Source: Undibacterium umbellatum (GTDB taxonomy: Bacteria; Pseudomonadota; Gammaproteobacteria; Burkholderiales; Burkholderiaceae_D). From it: a stretch of 64,000 nucleotides of DNA. Every line of letters starts with the position of its first letter. The stretch's first letter is position 1. A model generated the notes under the pieces. That model did no database searches, was not told the origin of the DNA, and worked only from the letters and a program-made list of their open reading frames with translations. This document shows, one piece after another, positions 55,025 to 64,000 of the stretch. A program made the translations under genes and the position numbers. The stretch spans positions 1 to 64,000 of the forward strand of contig NZ_JACOFX010000021.1 of the NCBI RefSeq assembly GCF_014284125.1, given 5' to 3'.

Positions 55025-57154
55025 ATGCGGATACAAAAAGTCAGGGTGGAAGGATTTCGGCTTCTGGCAGATGTCGACATCATGCTGGAGGAAACTTCTA
55101 CGGTGATCGTTGGCCGAAACAACAGCGGCAAGACCTCTCTGACCGATGTTTTCGATCGAATAGTAGGTGAGGCAAGCCCACGGTTTCGCCTCGAAGACTT
55201 CTCGGCAGGAATACGCCCCAGATTCGACGAAGCGCGACAGCTCCGCGCGTCTGGTTCGTCGGCAGAAGAGGTGCTTGCAGCCTTGCCAAAGATTACGGTG
55301 ACGATAACGTTTCTTTACGAAGCAGATGCCTCTGATCTTGGTCCCCTCTCGCCGTTCATAATCGATCTCGACGCGGCTAGTACAACGGCTATCGCGCGTG
55401 TCGAGTATGGGCCAGCTTTGGCGACGCTTCAGAAACTGTTCGAATTTCCCGCGCCTGCAGCGGGCGCTAATGAGCGCGCACATTTTTACAAATGCTTGAA
55501 AGAGAACTTGCCGAAGGCATACTCTATCAAAGTTGCAGCGATCGATCCGACCGATCCAGAAAATCTGCGCAATTTCGAAGGCACCGCCGCTCTTTCCGCT
55601 GTATTGCAGTGCAGTCTCGTGCGCGCACAACGTACCCTTGATTCCGCAAAGAATGGCGACGCCGACGTGATAGGGAAATTGCTCGGTACATTATTCAAAA
55701 CCGCGACTGCGCCAAACGCTGCCGCGACCGATCAAGACTTGACAGTCAGGCTGAAGGCGTCAGTTGAAGCGATCGAACGCGGCGTGCAAAGTGATTTCGA
55801 CGAATTGCTAACAGGTCTTTTGCCGGCCTTGGAAGCGTTCGGCTTTCCGGGCCTGAACGACACAAAGCTCCGCCCAGAGACATCCCTGAACGTCGAGGCG
55901 CTGCTATCGGACCATACAAAAATCGTATATGCCGGAACTGACGGGGTGCATCTTCCGGAAGGTTATAACGGATTGGGGACCCGCAACCTTATCTATATGC
56001 TCTTGCAGCTAGAGAGCTATCACAAGGCGTATCGTGCAAGAGCTACGCGTCCTGGCATTCACCTGATTTTCATCGAAGAGCCAGAAGCCCATTTGCATCC
56101 GCAAATGCAAGAGGTATTCATCAAGCAGCTTAATGAAGCGGCGGCGAAACTTTCGGAAAAATATCCCAATGAGCCGACATGGAAAGTACAATTCGTCATC
56201 TCGACGCATTCCGCCCATTTGGCAAACGCGGCGAAGTTCGACGCGATACGTTACTTCCTGAATGAGCAGCCGACCGCTGGTGGCCCACGACGGACCAAAG
56301 TGAAGGACTTCAGACGTGGAGCCGCAACGATTAGTCCACAAGATCAAGAATTCCTACATCAATATATGACGTTGACGAAGTGTGACTTGTATTTTGCCGA
56401 CAAAGCAATCTTGATCGAAGGCGTAACTGAGCGCATCCTGATGCCTCGCCTACGTGAAATTGTAGATTCAGGTCTTGAAGACGCGAAAAAGCTTACACGC
56501 CAATACATTACGGTCGTCGAAGTTGGTGGCGCCTACGCCCATTTGTTCTATCCGCTGCTAGATTTTCTGGAGCTTCGAACGCTCGTCATAACAGATCTTG
56601 ATACCGTCCACCAGGTGCCCAAGACAAACCGAAACGGCTCGCAAGTGAACAAGTGGGAGAAATGCCCTGTAGCGGAAGGTCAAAGCACTTCAAATGCCGC
56701 CATTCGGGAATGGTTCAGGCCAAATGGAGAGACGGCAGATGGGGAGCAGCAGAATGTGCCTGCACCTCATCTTACTCCCCAGGCGCTTGCGGCGAAGACA
56801 AACGAAGAAAAGGCGAATGGCGTCAGGCGTATCGCGTATCAAGTGCCTGAAGATCCAGATAACGCTATTTGTGCTCGCAGTTTCGAAGACGCCTTAATTC
56901 TGGCAAATCCTGGCCGCTTTACATGGGAAGGGGAGCCGCGCGATGCAGCCGCGGCGTGGGAAATAGCTGCTAATTTATCTAAGGCAGAGACGGCATTGCG
57001 ATTCGCAATTCGTGAACAAAATTGGAATGTGCCTCGTTATATCAAAGAGGGCTTGATTTGGCTTGCAGAGCCACCGCCACCGCCGGCAGTTGCGCCTGCC
57101 GTTGATGCACCCGTACAGCAAGATTCTACCCCTGGAACTGAGGTGACGAATTGA
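55025..57154 (+). CDS. gajA: Gabija-type GajA: OLD-family ATPase-TOPRIM nuclease
   Basis: 709 residues, longer than the founding GajA (about 580). The ABC-type ATPase covers about 1-420: Walker A GRNNSGKTSL (K36), signature-like YNGLGTRNL, Walker B IFIEEPEAHLHP, and STHSAHL. The TOPRIM nuclease follows (E465 in LIEGVTER; D524 and D526 in ITDLDTVH). GajA cuts DNA and with GajB gives anti-phage defence, being relieved of nucleotide inhibition when NTPs fall. GGGAG precedes the ATG. Its stop overlaps the gajB start by 4 bases. This pairing marks it as a class 2 OLD/Gabija locus. Confidence 0.85.
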   Translation: MRIQKVRVEGFRLLADVDIMLEETSTVIVGRNNSGKTSLTDVFDRIVGEASPRFRLEDFSAGIRPRFDEARQLRASGSSAEEVLAALPKITVTITFLYEADASDLGPLSPFIIDLDAASTTAIARVEYGPALATLQKLFEFPAPAAGANERAHFYKCLKENLPKAYSIKVAAIDPTDPENLRNFEGTAALSAVLQCSLVRAQRTLDSAKNGDADVIGKLLGTLFKTATAPNAAATDQDLTVRLKASVEAIERGVQSDFDELLTGLLPALEAFGFPGLNDTKLRPETSLNVEALLSDHTKIVYAGTDGVHLPEGYNGLGTRNLIYMLLQLESYHKAYRARATRPGIHLIFIEEPEAHLHPQMQEVFIKQLNEAAAKLSEKYPNEPTWKVQFVISTHSAHLANAAKFDAIRYFLNEQPTAGGPRRTKVKDFRRGAATISPQDQEFLHQYMTLTKCDLYFADKAILIEGVTERILMPRLREIVDSGLEDAKKLTRQYITVVEVGGAYAHLFYPLLDFLELRTLVITDLDTVHQVPKTNRNGSQVNKWEKCPVAEGQSTSNAAIREWFRPNGETADGEQQNVPAPHLTPQALAAKTNEEKANGVRRIAYQVPEDPDNAICARSFEDALILANPGRFTWEGEPRDAAAAWEIAANLSKAETALRFAIREQNWNVPRYIKEGLIWLAEPPPPPAVAPAVDAPVQQDSTPGTEVTN

Positions 57155-58872
57155 TAAGAACCACCCCAAATCCGGCATTGATTGCCGCTCAGCAAGCACA
57201 GGTTAGGGTTGATGCCTGCCTCGATGCCGGACTTAGCTTTCGACTTGAAGCTGGCGCAGGGGCTGGCAAAACATACTCGCTTGTAGCGGCGCTCAAGCGA
57301 CTCATCGCGGAAAATGGCACTGGGATGTTGCAAGCGGGTCAGAAAGTTGCCTGTATCACATTCACCGAAGTTGCCCGAGACGAGATCAGGCGAGAAATCG
57401 GAGAGCATCCGGCAATCCTTGTTGATACTATTCACGCTTTTTCGTGGGCCTTCCTTGCACAATTTCAGAAGGCTCTACGCGGCCTAGTGACTGAATTTTC
57501 CCAGCAACAGGATAAAATCGAAGCTGGCGGCGGCATCGGCAACAAACCGGTCGAATACAATTTCGGGTTTTTCGGTGTTGACGAGAACAAAATTACCCTC
57601 GGTCATGATGATATCCCGTCGTTCATGGCGAAGTTACTTTCGCAGCAAAAATTTCGTGCACTGCTCAAGCAGCAATTTCCGGTCATCTTCATCGACGAAT
57701 ATCAAGACACCGACAAAAATTTTATGACGGCGATCTTGGAACATTTTTTGCAAACTGGCGAAGGGCCACAGATCGGCCTGTTCGGGGATCATTGGCAAAC
57801 GATTTATCGTGGCGAATACGAATTAGTGGCGTTTCCCATCGAAGCTATCGACAAAGGAGCAAATTTCCGTTCTGTTCCCGCGATCGTCAAAGTGTTAAAC
57901 AAGCTCCGCCCGGAGCTTGAACAAGCTGTTCACGATCCTGACGCAGAAGGGGAGGCTAGATTCTTTCATACCAACTCTCATCGAGGCGATCGGACGAATA
58001 CGACGCATTCGAAACACGACATGCTGCCCGATGCATCCCGCAAAATGCGCGAAGCATTGATCCAACGGTTGACTTCCGAAGGTTGGGATTTCAGCAAAAC
58101 CAAGATTTTGATGCTCACCCACAACGCACTGGCGGCGGAACAAGGGTATCCGTCGATCGCAAGCATCTACGAGCGCAACGAGGCATTTGCAAAGAAAGAG
58201 GATGTAACGATAAGATTTTTTGCAGAAATTCTGGAACCGATGTGTACTGCGTACGCTGCCGGTAAATATGGTGACATGTTTCGCCTTTTTGGAAGCGCGC
58301 CAGCAATCAGATCACATGGCGACAAGCTTAACTGGCGAGAAAGCATGGATGCGCTGAACTACTTGCGCCTGAATTGCACCGTAGGAGAGGTTCTCGATCA
58401 CCTCAAGCAAACCAGACGACCGCAGCTGCCTGATACGGTCATGCGACGCGAAGATGCACTTACGGCCTTGAATGGGGCACGCATACCCGAGGAGTCGACT
58501 GGTTTATTTCGATACAACAGGCTTCGCCAAGTGCCATATGCAGAAGTGATTCAACTCGTCAAATTCGTCGAGGGATACACGCCCTTCGCAACTCAACATA
58601 GTGTAAAAGGTGCCGAATTTGAAAACGTGCTTGTAGTCCTGGGCGGGGGATGGAATCACTACAACTGGCCTCAATTGCTGGAACTTTTGCACACACGGGC
58701 GGTGACAGCGAGCAACACTAAAGGCTACCATCGAGCTAGGAATTTATTATATGTATCGATTTCTCGACCAATGAAGCGCCTTGCAGTCTTGGCAACGCAG
58801 ATAATGCCAGCCCCAGCGCTGAGCGCCGCCGCGTACCTCTTCGGAACGGAGAATGTTGAGGATATCGGTTAG
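57151..58872 (+). CDS. gajB: Gabija-type GajB: UvrD/Rep-like superfamily 1 helicase
   Basis: 573 residues. SF1 helicase motifs in order: Walker A GAGAGKTYS (about 35-43), CITFTEVARDEI (Ia), IDEYQDTD (II, D182-E183), FGDHWQTIY (III), ANFRSVPAIVKVL (IV), HSVKGAEFENVLV (V) and LLYVSISRP (VI). All core motifs are intact. It should partner GajA by sensing DNA ends or unwound DNA and hydrolysing ATP. The start is TTG, placed 5 bases after GAGGTGA and overlapping the gajA stop (TTGA), which ties their translation together. Confidence 0.85.
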   Translation: MIRTTPNPALIAAQQAQVRVDACLDAGLSFRLEAGAGAGKTYSLVAALKRLIAENGTGMLQAGQKVACITFTEVARDEIRREIGEHPAILVDTIHAFSWAFLAQFQKALRGLVTEFSQQQDKIEAGGGIGNKPVEYNFGFFGVDENKITLGHDDIPSFMAKLLSQQKFRALLKQQFPVIFIDEYQDTDKNFMTAILEHFLQTGEGPQIGLFGDHWQTIYRGEYELVAFPIEAIDKGANFRSVPAIVKVLNKLRPELEQAVHDPDAEGEARFFHTNSHRGDRTNTTHSKHDMLPDASRKMREALIQRLTSEGWDFSKTKILMLTHNALAAEQGYPSIASIYERNEAFAKKEDVTIRFFAEILEPMCTAYAAGKYGDMFRLFGSAPAIRSHGDKLNWRESMDALNYLRLNCTVGEVLDHLKQTRRPQLPDTVMRREDALTALNGARIPEESTGLFRYNRLRQVPYAEVIQLVKFVEGYTPFATQHSVKGAEFENVLVVLGGGWNHYNWPQLLELLHTRAVTASNTKGYHRARNLLYVSISRPMKRLAVLATQIMPAPALSAAAYLFGTENVEDIG

Positions 58873-59034
58873 TCCAATTTGTGCGGCAACATTTCCCACA
58901 TCAATTTCTCGATCAATATCTTGTCGAGCTCATTCAGCGCGGAGAAGTCGCTTATCACCTTATCTAGACGGCGCTGCTCGCTTCATTTTCCTCGTTTGAT
59001 GGTGTTTGCGGCTCTAATCGTGGGTAGAGCTTAG

Positions 59035-60218
59035 GGCTACGCTGATTAAGTAAACGGATTCTATTCTCAAGCGTTAAAGACTGACAACCGAACAAGACGT
59101 TTGACTTCCATGAAACAACAGACACTGGCGATGGCAGAAGATCAGAATGCGAGCTTTGAACAACATCGCAAACCGACACGACGTGACGTTTTTCTCGACA
59201 CGATGCACAAGATAGTGCCGTGGAAGGAACTCTGCGCAATCATTGAACCGCACTATCCGAAGCGCGGGAACGGTCGACCACCAATTGGCCTGGAACGAAT
59301 GTTACGCATCCACTTCATCCAGCATTGGTTCAACCTGGCTGACTTTGCTTGCGAAGAAGCCTTATACGATAGCGTCAGTCTGCGTCGCTTTGTTGGCATT
59401 GACCTTGGCTGTGAGTCGGTGCCCGATGCCACCACGATGCTCAAGTTCCGGCATTTGCTGGAGCAGCATAAGCTCGCTGAACAGTTATTCACGGAAGTTG
59501 GCCGCGTTCTTAGCAGCAGCGGCATGAGTTTAAAGACAGGCACGATCGTCGATGCGACCATTATTGCTGCACCGAGTTCGACCAAGAACAGTGAGAAGCA
59601 ACGTGACCCCGAAATGCGGCAAACGCGTAAGGGGAAGCAATGGTACTTTGGGATGAAACTGCATATCGGCGTCGACAGCCAAAGTGGGCTGACACATAGT
59701 GCTGTTGTGACATCAGCCAACGTTCATGACAAGCATCCCCTGCCCAAGCTACTGCATGGGCGTGAAAAACGGGTGTACGGTGATAGTGCCTATGCCAGTC
59801 AAAAGAATTTGATTCTCTCCAAAGCACCAGGAGCCAAAGACTTTACCAATCAACGCATCCGCAAATCAGGGGAGATTGACGAGATTGAGCGTGGCAAGAA
59901 CCGCAATAAATCGAAGATCCGAGCGCGCGTTGAGCACGTCTTTGCGGTGGACAAGCGCCTCTGGGGATTCAACAAGGTGCGGTATCGTGGTTTGGCAAAG
60001 AATGCCGCACGCGCATTTACTGCGCTGGCCTTGGCCAATATTTATTTATCGCGTCGGCACTTGCTGGTACAGGTGCGCCCATAGTGGGCAAAAATGAGCA
60101 AAAACCCCATCAATGGCCTGATCGGGGGCGCGAAAAATAGCTTGAACGACGCTTTTATCAATTGAATGTGCTACTTGGAGTTTCGTCCATCAAAAATTGA
60201 TGCTTATTCAGCGTAGCC
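59035..60218 (+). mobile_element. complete IS5-family insertion sequence
   Basis: 1184 bp. The terminal inverted repeats begin GGCTACGCTGATTAAG on the left and GGCTACGCTGAATAAG (reverse complement) on the right, 15 of 16 matching. TTAG flanks both ends (59031-59034 and 60219-60222), fitting the YTAR target duplication of IS5. One intact transposase gene lies inside. The clean target duplication points to a simple, fairly recent insertion between gajB and the CHAT gene. Confidence 0.92.
59110..60084 (+). CDS. IS5-family transposase
   Basis: 324 residues from the ATG at 59110 (MKQQTLAMAEDQ); a TTG nine bases upstream is also possible. DDE residues sit in TIVDATII, VYGDSAY and ARVEHVF. The N-terminal part has the family-typical RGNGRPPIGLERMLRIHF, and the C-terminus ends in TALALANIYLSRRH. 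Intact and probably active. Confidence 0.92.
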   Translation: MKQQTLAMAEDQNASFEQHRKPTRRDVFLDTMHKIVPWKELCAIIEPHYPKRGNGRPPIGLERMLRIHFIQHWFNLADFACEEALYDSVSLRRFVGIDLGCESVPDATTMLKFRHLLEQHKLAEQLFTEVGRVLSSSGMSLKTGTIVDATIIAAPSSTKNSEKQRDPEMRQTRKGKQWYFGMKLHIGVDSQSGLTHSAVVTSANVHDKHPLPKLLHGREKRVYGDSAYASQKNLILSKAPGAKDFTNQRIRKSGEIDEIERGKNRNKSKIRARVEHVFAVDKRLWGFNKVRYRGLAKNAARAFTALALANIYLSRRHLLVQVRP

Positions 60219-60239
60219 TTAGACGCCCAATTCACACGC

Positions 60240-63200
60240 TTACTGCCGGGTTAGCAAGACATCACCATATACCCGCATCGCGAGGGAGTACTGCGGGACG
60301 TCTCCGAAGTGTCTGGCAACAGCATCGTTAGCCGTTCCCGTAGCGTCAAGTACTGTGGCCCCTGATTCCCACGCTCTCAGGAACGGGTCGAGCCAGTTGT
60401 ATGTGACCAGTACGTTGAGCGGCCAGGGTGACGCGATTACTGCACGGCTGCCCCCGTTCAAAAGTTGCTTTGGCAAGCTTGTGGTGGAGTTGTCCCAAGG
60501 ATTTTTGTCGATGCGTCCCCCGCTACATACGAAGAGAATGACCAGGTCGACTCCCTCGAGTGCGTTTGCCAGAGCGGAAGGAGCCTCTACGAGCCCATTG
60601 TCATCACGAATGGTACGCAGATAGCGGCCGTCGCTACTAAGTCCTCCATGCGCGGTCACTACGGCGAGACTCACATCCTTCATATCACGAGGTAGTCGGC
60701 GGCCAGTGTCGACTGCGAAGCCGTATTCCTCAAAGCTTCCACTGAGACGGCGCAGTGCCACGTCAAGCGTTTGTGCGGTGTCAGCAGCTCGCGCATCGAC
60801 ACCATTGCGGTTGCCTGGTTCCTCACTATTTTCGAGCTCGGAATCTAGTTGAGCGGAGATCCAAGCCTTGTAGCCAGTTTTCTCTGAGCGCCGCGCGGTT
60901 CTTGTCGCAGCTAGCCAAGTCAGCGAAGGCACCATACCGATGGAACTCTTTGCCCCTGCTAGGTAATCCCAGCCACCGTCATCAGGCTTCATGACCACCA
61001 AATTAGCAGTCAACTGCTGAAGCACGGGTTCTGCGACGATAATTAACCTTTCGGCTTTTGGAAGGCGAACATCCAGCTGCTCCATAGTGAGATAGAAGAT
61101 GTTATTTCCATCTTCACGGTCGACTTTTCCGTAATGCTTAGGAAACTCCACCAGCCACGCTTCAAAGCGCCTCCGGAACGTTTCGTAATGCCGTGGTTGC
61201 TGTATTGCGCGAACTTGGCGGTCGGCGACATGCGTGACCGATAGTTCACCCTTATCGTCCAAAGCCATAAACACAAGGTCGCAGCCGGCATCATTGAGTT
61301 CAAAGGCGTATTGTGTTGCCCAGTCCACCGTCATCACAGGCACGTCAGAGAGGAGCTTTACGGTTTGGTCGGAAAGCAGCTCGACCGCGAACGCCGCTTC
61401 GGAAGCGATGGTAGCGCCTTGAGGACTAGCGTCTAAAAGACGTCTTGCCGCCAGACCGATGTATGCATAGTCGCGAGCGACATCTGCAGCGAAGGCTGCA
61501 CGTTCTACTTCGTTAAACATGGCCAGAACGTCGGCAGCAACTGGCTTCTCTGCTGAAATTGTCTTGATTGTATTGGCGACCTTGTTCCCAACTTGTTGAA
61601 GCGCCGTTTCAAGTAGCACACGTATAGCCGGAGCCACGACGCCGCCCGCGGCTTCGACCTTAGTTGCAGTTTGGCCCAGAAGCACCGCGAGGGGAAACAA
61701 ACGATTTCTGTCCCCGAGTGCGCTTTCGGAAGCCGCGGCGATTTTGGCGAGGAGTTCTTGCAGCCCATCCAGGGATGTTTGGCGAGACTCCATGAGCTGC
61801 AAGCCAAGTTCAGCGGCAACAACACGGGTATCAGTGTCCGGGTCAAATCCCAGGCCTCCGAGGAGTTTTTTCATCGAGGGAAGAAACTGCCGAGAGAGGT
61901 TAAAGAGGCCAAGGTCACGCAGGATGCGATGGATGGCATATACCTCATGCCATAGGTCCGCCTTGGGAACAGCAACGTCAGTCGCGAGCGCGCAGGCCGC
62001 ACCCACAAGTGCGACGACGTGATTTCGGCAACGGTGATAGATGTCGGCGAGCGCACCCCATGCCAGCCGTTGGCGAAGCAACGAGGTCTGTCCTATCAGC
62101 AATATCTGCTCTGCGAAGTCTCGCGCACGCTGAAACTGCCCCGACGTTGCAAATTGTGACGCAAGCAGGCGCATCAAGCGGATGTCGTCATCGCGCTCCT
62201 GTGTGGCGTAAGGGCACACGGCGCAAGCGATAAAAACGAGCTTTTCCATGAAGTCCAGGTCGGAGTCCTCTCCCAACTGCCCGCTTGCACGTTGGACCAG
62301 TTGCCCCAATGCGCTTATAACGTCATCCGGGGACGCGACGATGAGCTCTCGCGGGATTACGGTGACTCCGGGCTCACCACCACCTCTCTCACCCATCCAG
62401 TGAATCGCGTTAGTTATGGAAGTTTTCACTTCCTCGTTAGACAGGTCAGTTTTGGTCTCAGCTGGCACTGTCTCTGGAAGTGGTAGGTCGACTCCGCGTT
62501 CTGCCAGGTCAAGCATGGTCGAAGCGACGAGAGGTACCCCTTGGTCACCACATGACTCGACTGAGAGGAGCGAAGTGAGGTTTGACCGGATACCCTCGTC
62601 GGCTGGATAGCGCGCCAAGAACAGGAATACCGACTGAAAAAGCCCTCGGTAGTAATCGTGCTCTTCCTTTGGTACCAACTCCCTGAGCATCATTGCCCTA
62701 ATGGAGTAAAGCAACACCTGGGTGGCCTGTCTTCCGTAAACCTCCGACGAAGTGATGGCACTGGCTACGTCGGCAGCTTCGCGGAATCGACCTACGCTCC
62801 TCGCGTGCATTGCGCAGCACACCGCCGCAAGTTCCAGCCATTCTTGCCCCCAACCTTGAGCCGTCTTGATGACTGTATCATAGTCCGGCTGGGAGCCGGA
62901 CAGCTGCTTTTGCAGCTCCAAGTGGTGTACAGTGAAGCCAGCAGTTGTGAAGCGTTGCTCGTCACCAGGCTTTGCCTCCTGACAGTTCATGAGAAGGCGA
63001 CGGTCTCGGTTCTCTCTTAGCCGCTCTGAACTTGACACAAGCGCCTCCAACCGAGCATCAAACTTCGCGATGCGGTCGTTGTCTTCGAGCTGCGTGGCAA
63101 CGTCCAGTCCCTCTTCGAGCCAAATTTGGTCACCGATACCGTTTGGGCTATCGGGCAACAGTTCCTGCGCTAGGTCTTCGTCGCCGGCTTTTGCCGCGAA

Positions 63201-64000
63201 CTGGGCGACTTGAATGGCAGCCTGTGCCGGTAGCTCAGGCAGATGAGGTTGGAGTCGTCTGAGAAGGTCAAGCGTGTCACCTATTCGCCCCATTCGGTTC
63301 ACAAGCTGGACAAGTATATGCAGCTTAGTCCCCTCGGAAATGTCTAAGGCACCCAGCTCGGCCTCTACTTCTTCCAGCCGCCCTTGAACCGCCATGGATA
63401 CCCAAGCCTCGCTTCGCGCAGAGAGCAGCTCCTCCATATCGCCTTCGTAACTCAACGTAAGGACATAACATTCGTCCACCGACAGAAGCTGCTGTTCATT
63501 CGCCGGCTTGCGGGGCGGAAGCTCCTGCACATGCACTAGAGCATAACTGTCTATTCCTTTAACCGCAGGAACCAGCTGTTGGCAAAGTGACGTTACATGA
63601 GGAGTCCAATGGTCCTCTGGAAGCCGCGTGACAGTCGCCCCGAACGCGGCTGGCAAGTTTACAGCAAGGTCTCGAAATCGGCTCGCCTCGGCGATCGCGA
63701 TGAGTCTGCGTTGACCCTGTTTCTGTACCGTATGAATTAAATCGGCGACGACGAGCGAGGGAACGTGCAGCACCTGGACTATGCGTCGAAGGACCTTCTC
63801 CTCTTCGCTATCGACTGGAGAGCCACGCAGTTCATGGGTTGCCTTAAGCAAAGCAGCGAACACTCTCTCTTCGGTGACCTCCGTAGCTTCTACTGGCGGC
63901 AACAGAATGGAGGCGCCTTTGAAAACAGAACGCCCATCCTTATCCTTCGCTTGCGGGAGGAGAGTAGCTACAATGCGACCAACGACCTCTCGTAAAGATC
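60240..64000 (-). CDS. very large CHAT-domain (caspase-like) protein, 5' end outside window
   Basis: At least 1253 codons. The first in-frame start seen is TTG at 63902, but the frame stays open to the window edge with protein-like sequence, so the true start is probably beyond 64000. The C-terminal ~200 residues form a CHAT domain with the catalytic His in VVTAHGG and Cys in LFVCSGGR. The rest is mostly alpha-helical, with stretches resembling TPR-type helical repeats, suggesting a sensor or scaffold. CHAT proteases occur as effectors in bacterial defence, for example with Craspase and gasdermins. No gasdermin or Cas gene is visible here; a partner may lie to the right. Confidence 0.75.
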   Translation of the reverse strand, partial: SLREVVGRIVATLLPQAKDKDGRSVFKGASILLPPVEATEVTEERVFAALLKATHELRGSPVDSEEEKVLRRIVQVLHVPSLVVADLIHTVQKQGQRRLIAIAEASRFRDLAVNLPAAFGATVTRLPEDHWTPHVTSLCQQLVPAVKGIDSYALVHVQELPPRKPANEQQLLSVDECYVLTLSYEGDMEELLSARSEAWVSMAVQGRLEEVEAELGALDISEGTKLHILVQLVNRMGRIGDTLDLLRRLQPHLPELPAQAAIQVAQFAAKAGDEDLAQELLPDSPNGIGDQIWLEEGLDVATQLEDNDRIAKFDARLEALVSSSERLRENRDRRLLMNCQEAKPGDEQRFTTAGFTVHHLELQKQLSGSQPDYDTVIKTAQGWGQEWLELAAVCCAMHARSVGRFREAADVASAITSSEVYGRQATQVLLYSIRAMMLRELVPKEEHDYYRGLFQSVFLFLARYPADEGIRSNLTSLLSVESCGDQGVPLVASTMLDLAERGVDLPLPETVPAETKTDLSNEEVKTSITNAIHWMGERGGGEPGVTVIPRELIVASPDDVISALGQLVQRASGQLGEDSDLDFMEKLVFIACAVCPYATQERDDDIRLMRLLASQFATSGQFQRARDFAEQILLIGQTSLLRQRLAWGALADIYHRCRNHVVALVGAACALATDVAVPKADLWHEVYAIHRILRDLGLFNLSRQFLPSMKKLLGGLGFDPDTDTRVVAAELGLQLMESRQTSLDGLQELLAKIAAASESALGDRNRLFPLAVLLGQTATKVEAAGGVVAPAIRVLLETALQQVGNKVANTIKTISAEKPVAADVLAMFNEVERAAFAADVARDYAYIGLAARRLLDASPQGATIASEAAFAVELLSDQTVKLLSDVPVMTVDWATQYAFELNDAGCDLVFMALDDKGELSVTHVADRQVRAIQQPRHYETFRRRFEAWLVEFPKHYGKVDREDGNNIFYLTMEQLDVRLPKAERLIIVAEPVLQQLTANLVVMKPDDGGWDYLAGAKSSIGMVPSLTWLAATRTARRSEKTGYKAWISAQLDSELENSEEPGNRNGVDARAADTAQTLDVALRRLSGSFEEYGFAVDTGRRLPRDMKDVSLAVVTAHGGLSSDGRYLRTIRDDNGLVEAPSALANALEGVDLVILFVCSGGRIDKNPWDNSTTSLPKQLLNGGSRAVIASPWPLNVLVTYNWLDPFLRAWESGATVLDATGTANDAVARHFGDVPQYSLAMRVYGDVLLTRQ

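Noticed and set aside
54901..55170. An 89-codon plus-strand frame starting before gajA
   Set aside because: It overlaps gajA in another frame, has no recognisable domain, and its distal part reads like out-of-frame translation; gajA has its own good start.

Overview
The window looks like a chromosomal accessory region of a betaproteobacterium, probably Burkholderiales/Oxalobacteraceae. This rests on the gene families present (a micacocidin/massiliachelin-type siderophore locus, a FyuA-like receptor, HipBA, a Fic protein with an integrase) and was not tested by any search. Coding regions are moderately GC-rich and gaps such as 1-4.4 kb and 54-54.9 kb are AT-rich. Almost every gene is accessory; no rRNA, tRNA or CRISPR array was seen.

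Layout. (1) 1-0.9 kb: left-truncated IS3-family element. (2) 0.9-4.4 kb: gene-poor, palindrome-rich DNA with three copies of one palindromic site, a 289-bp MITE flanked by CTAG, a perfect 26-bp palindrome and a small ORF with a terminator. (3) 4.4-7.1 kb: complete tyrosine recombinase downstream of a Fic-family gene. (4) 7.5-10.1 kb: decayed HipB/HipA pair followed by an intact hipB-hipA pair, then a small TonB-C-terminal-domain protein. (5) 11.2-45.4 kb: Fur-linked siderophore cluster. (6) 45.5-47.2 kb: second, near-identical copy of the Fic gene with only the first 59 codons of the integrase. (7) 47.6-64 kb: defence-like region with Shedu, a nuclease/SEC-C protein, a patatin lipoprotein, a Gabija-type OLD nuclease plus UvrD helicase, an IS5-family insertion and a very large CHAT-domain protein running off the right edge.

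The siderophore locus has two divergent operons sharing a control region with a Fur box. The leftward operon encodes FAAL-ACP-KS-AT-KR-ACP-Cy-A(interrupted)-PCP-Cy-PCP (4245 aa), KS-MT-KR-ACP-ACP-Cy (2322 aa), thiazolinyl imide reductase, a methyltransferase-thioesterase fusion and an Sfp-type PPTase. The rightward operon encodes a FyuA-like receptor, an RhtX/FptX-like MFS protein, a second methyltransferase-thioesterase fusion, an FAD monooxygenase and a YbtP/YbtQ-like ABC pair. A convergent AraC regulator has its own Fur box. The predicted route is: activate a fatty acid, extend it iteratively to an alkylsalicylate-like starter, add cysteine-derived thiazoline/thiazolidine rings, extend with a C-methylated polyketide unit, and release with a thioesterase acting in trans. 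The second megasynthase departs from yersiniabactin HMWP1: it has no AT, a KR with His in place of the catalytic Tyr, two ACPs, a degenerate C-terminal Cy domain and no terminal PCP-TE.

The siderophore and hipBA segment lies between 1.7-kb direct repeats (5438-7139 and 45627-47328; offset 40,189 bp) with only eight mismatches, all near the ends. Homologous recombination could therefore excise or amplify it as one unit. No single wholly new system is proven. The strongest leads are the rearranged siderophore assembly line, its repeat-bounded mobility, and the uncharacterised nuclease/SEC-C and CHAT genes in the defence region.
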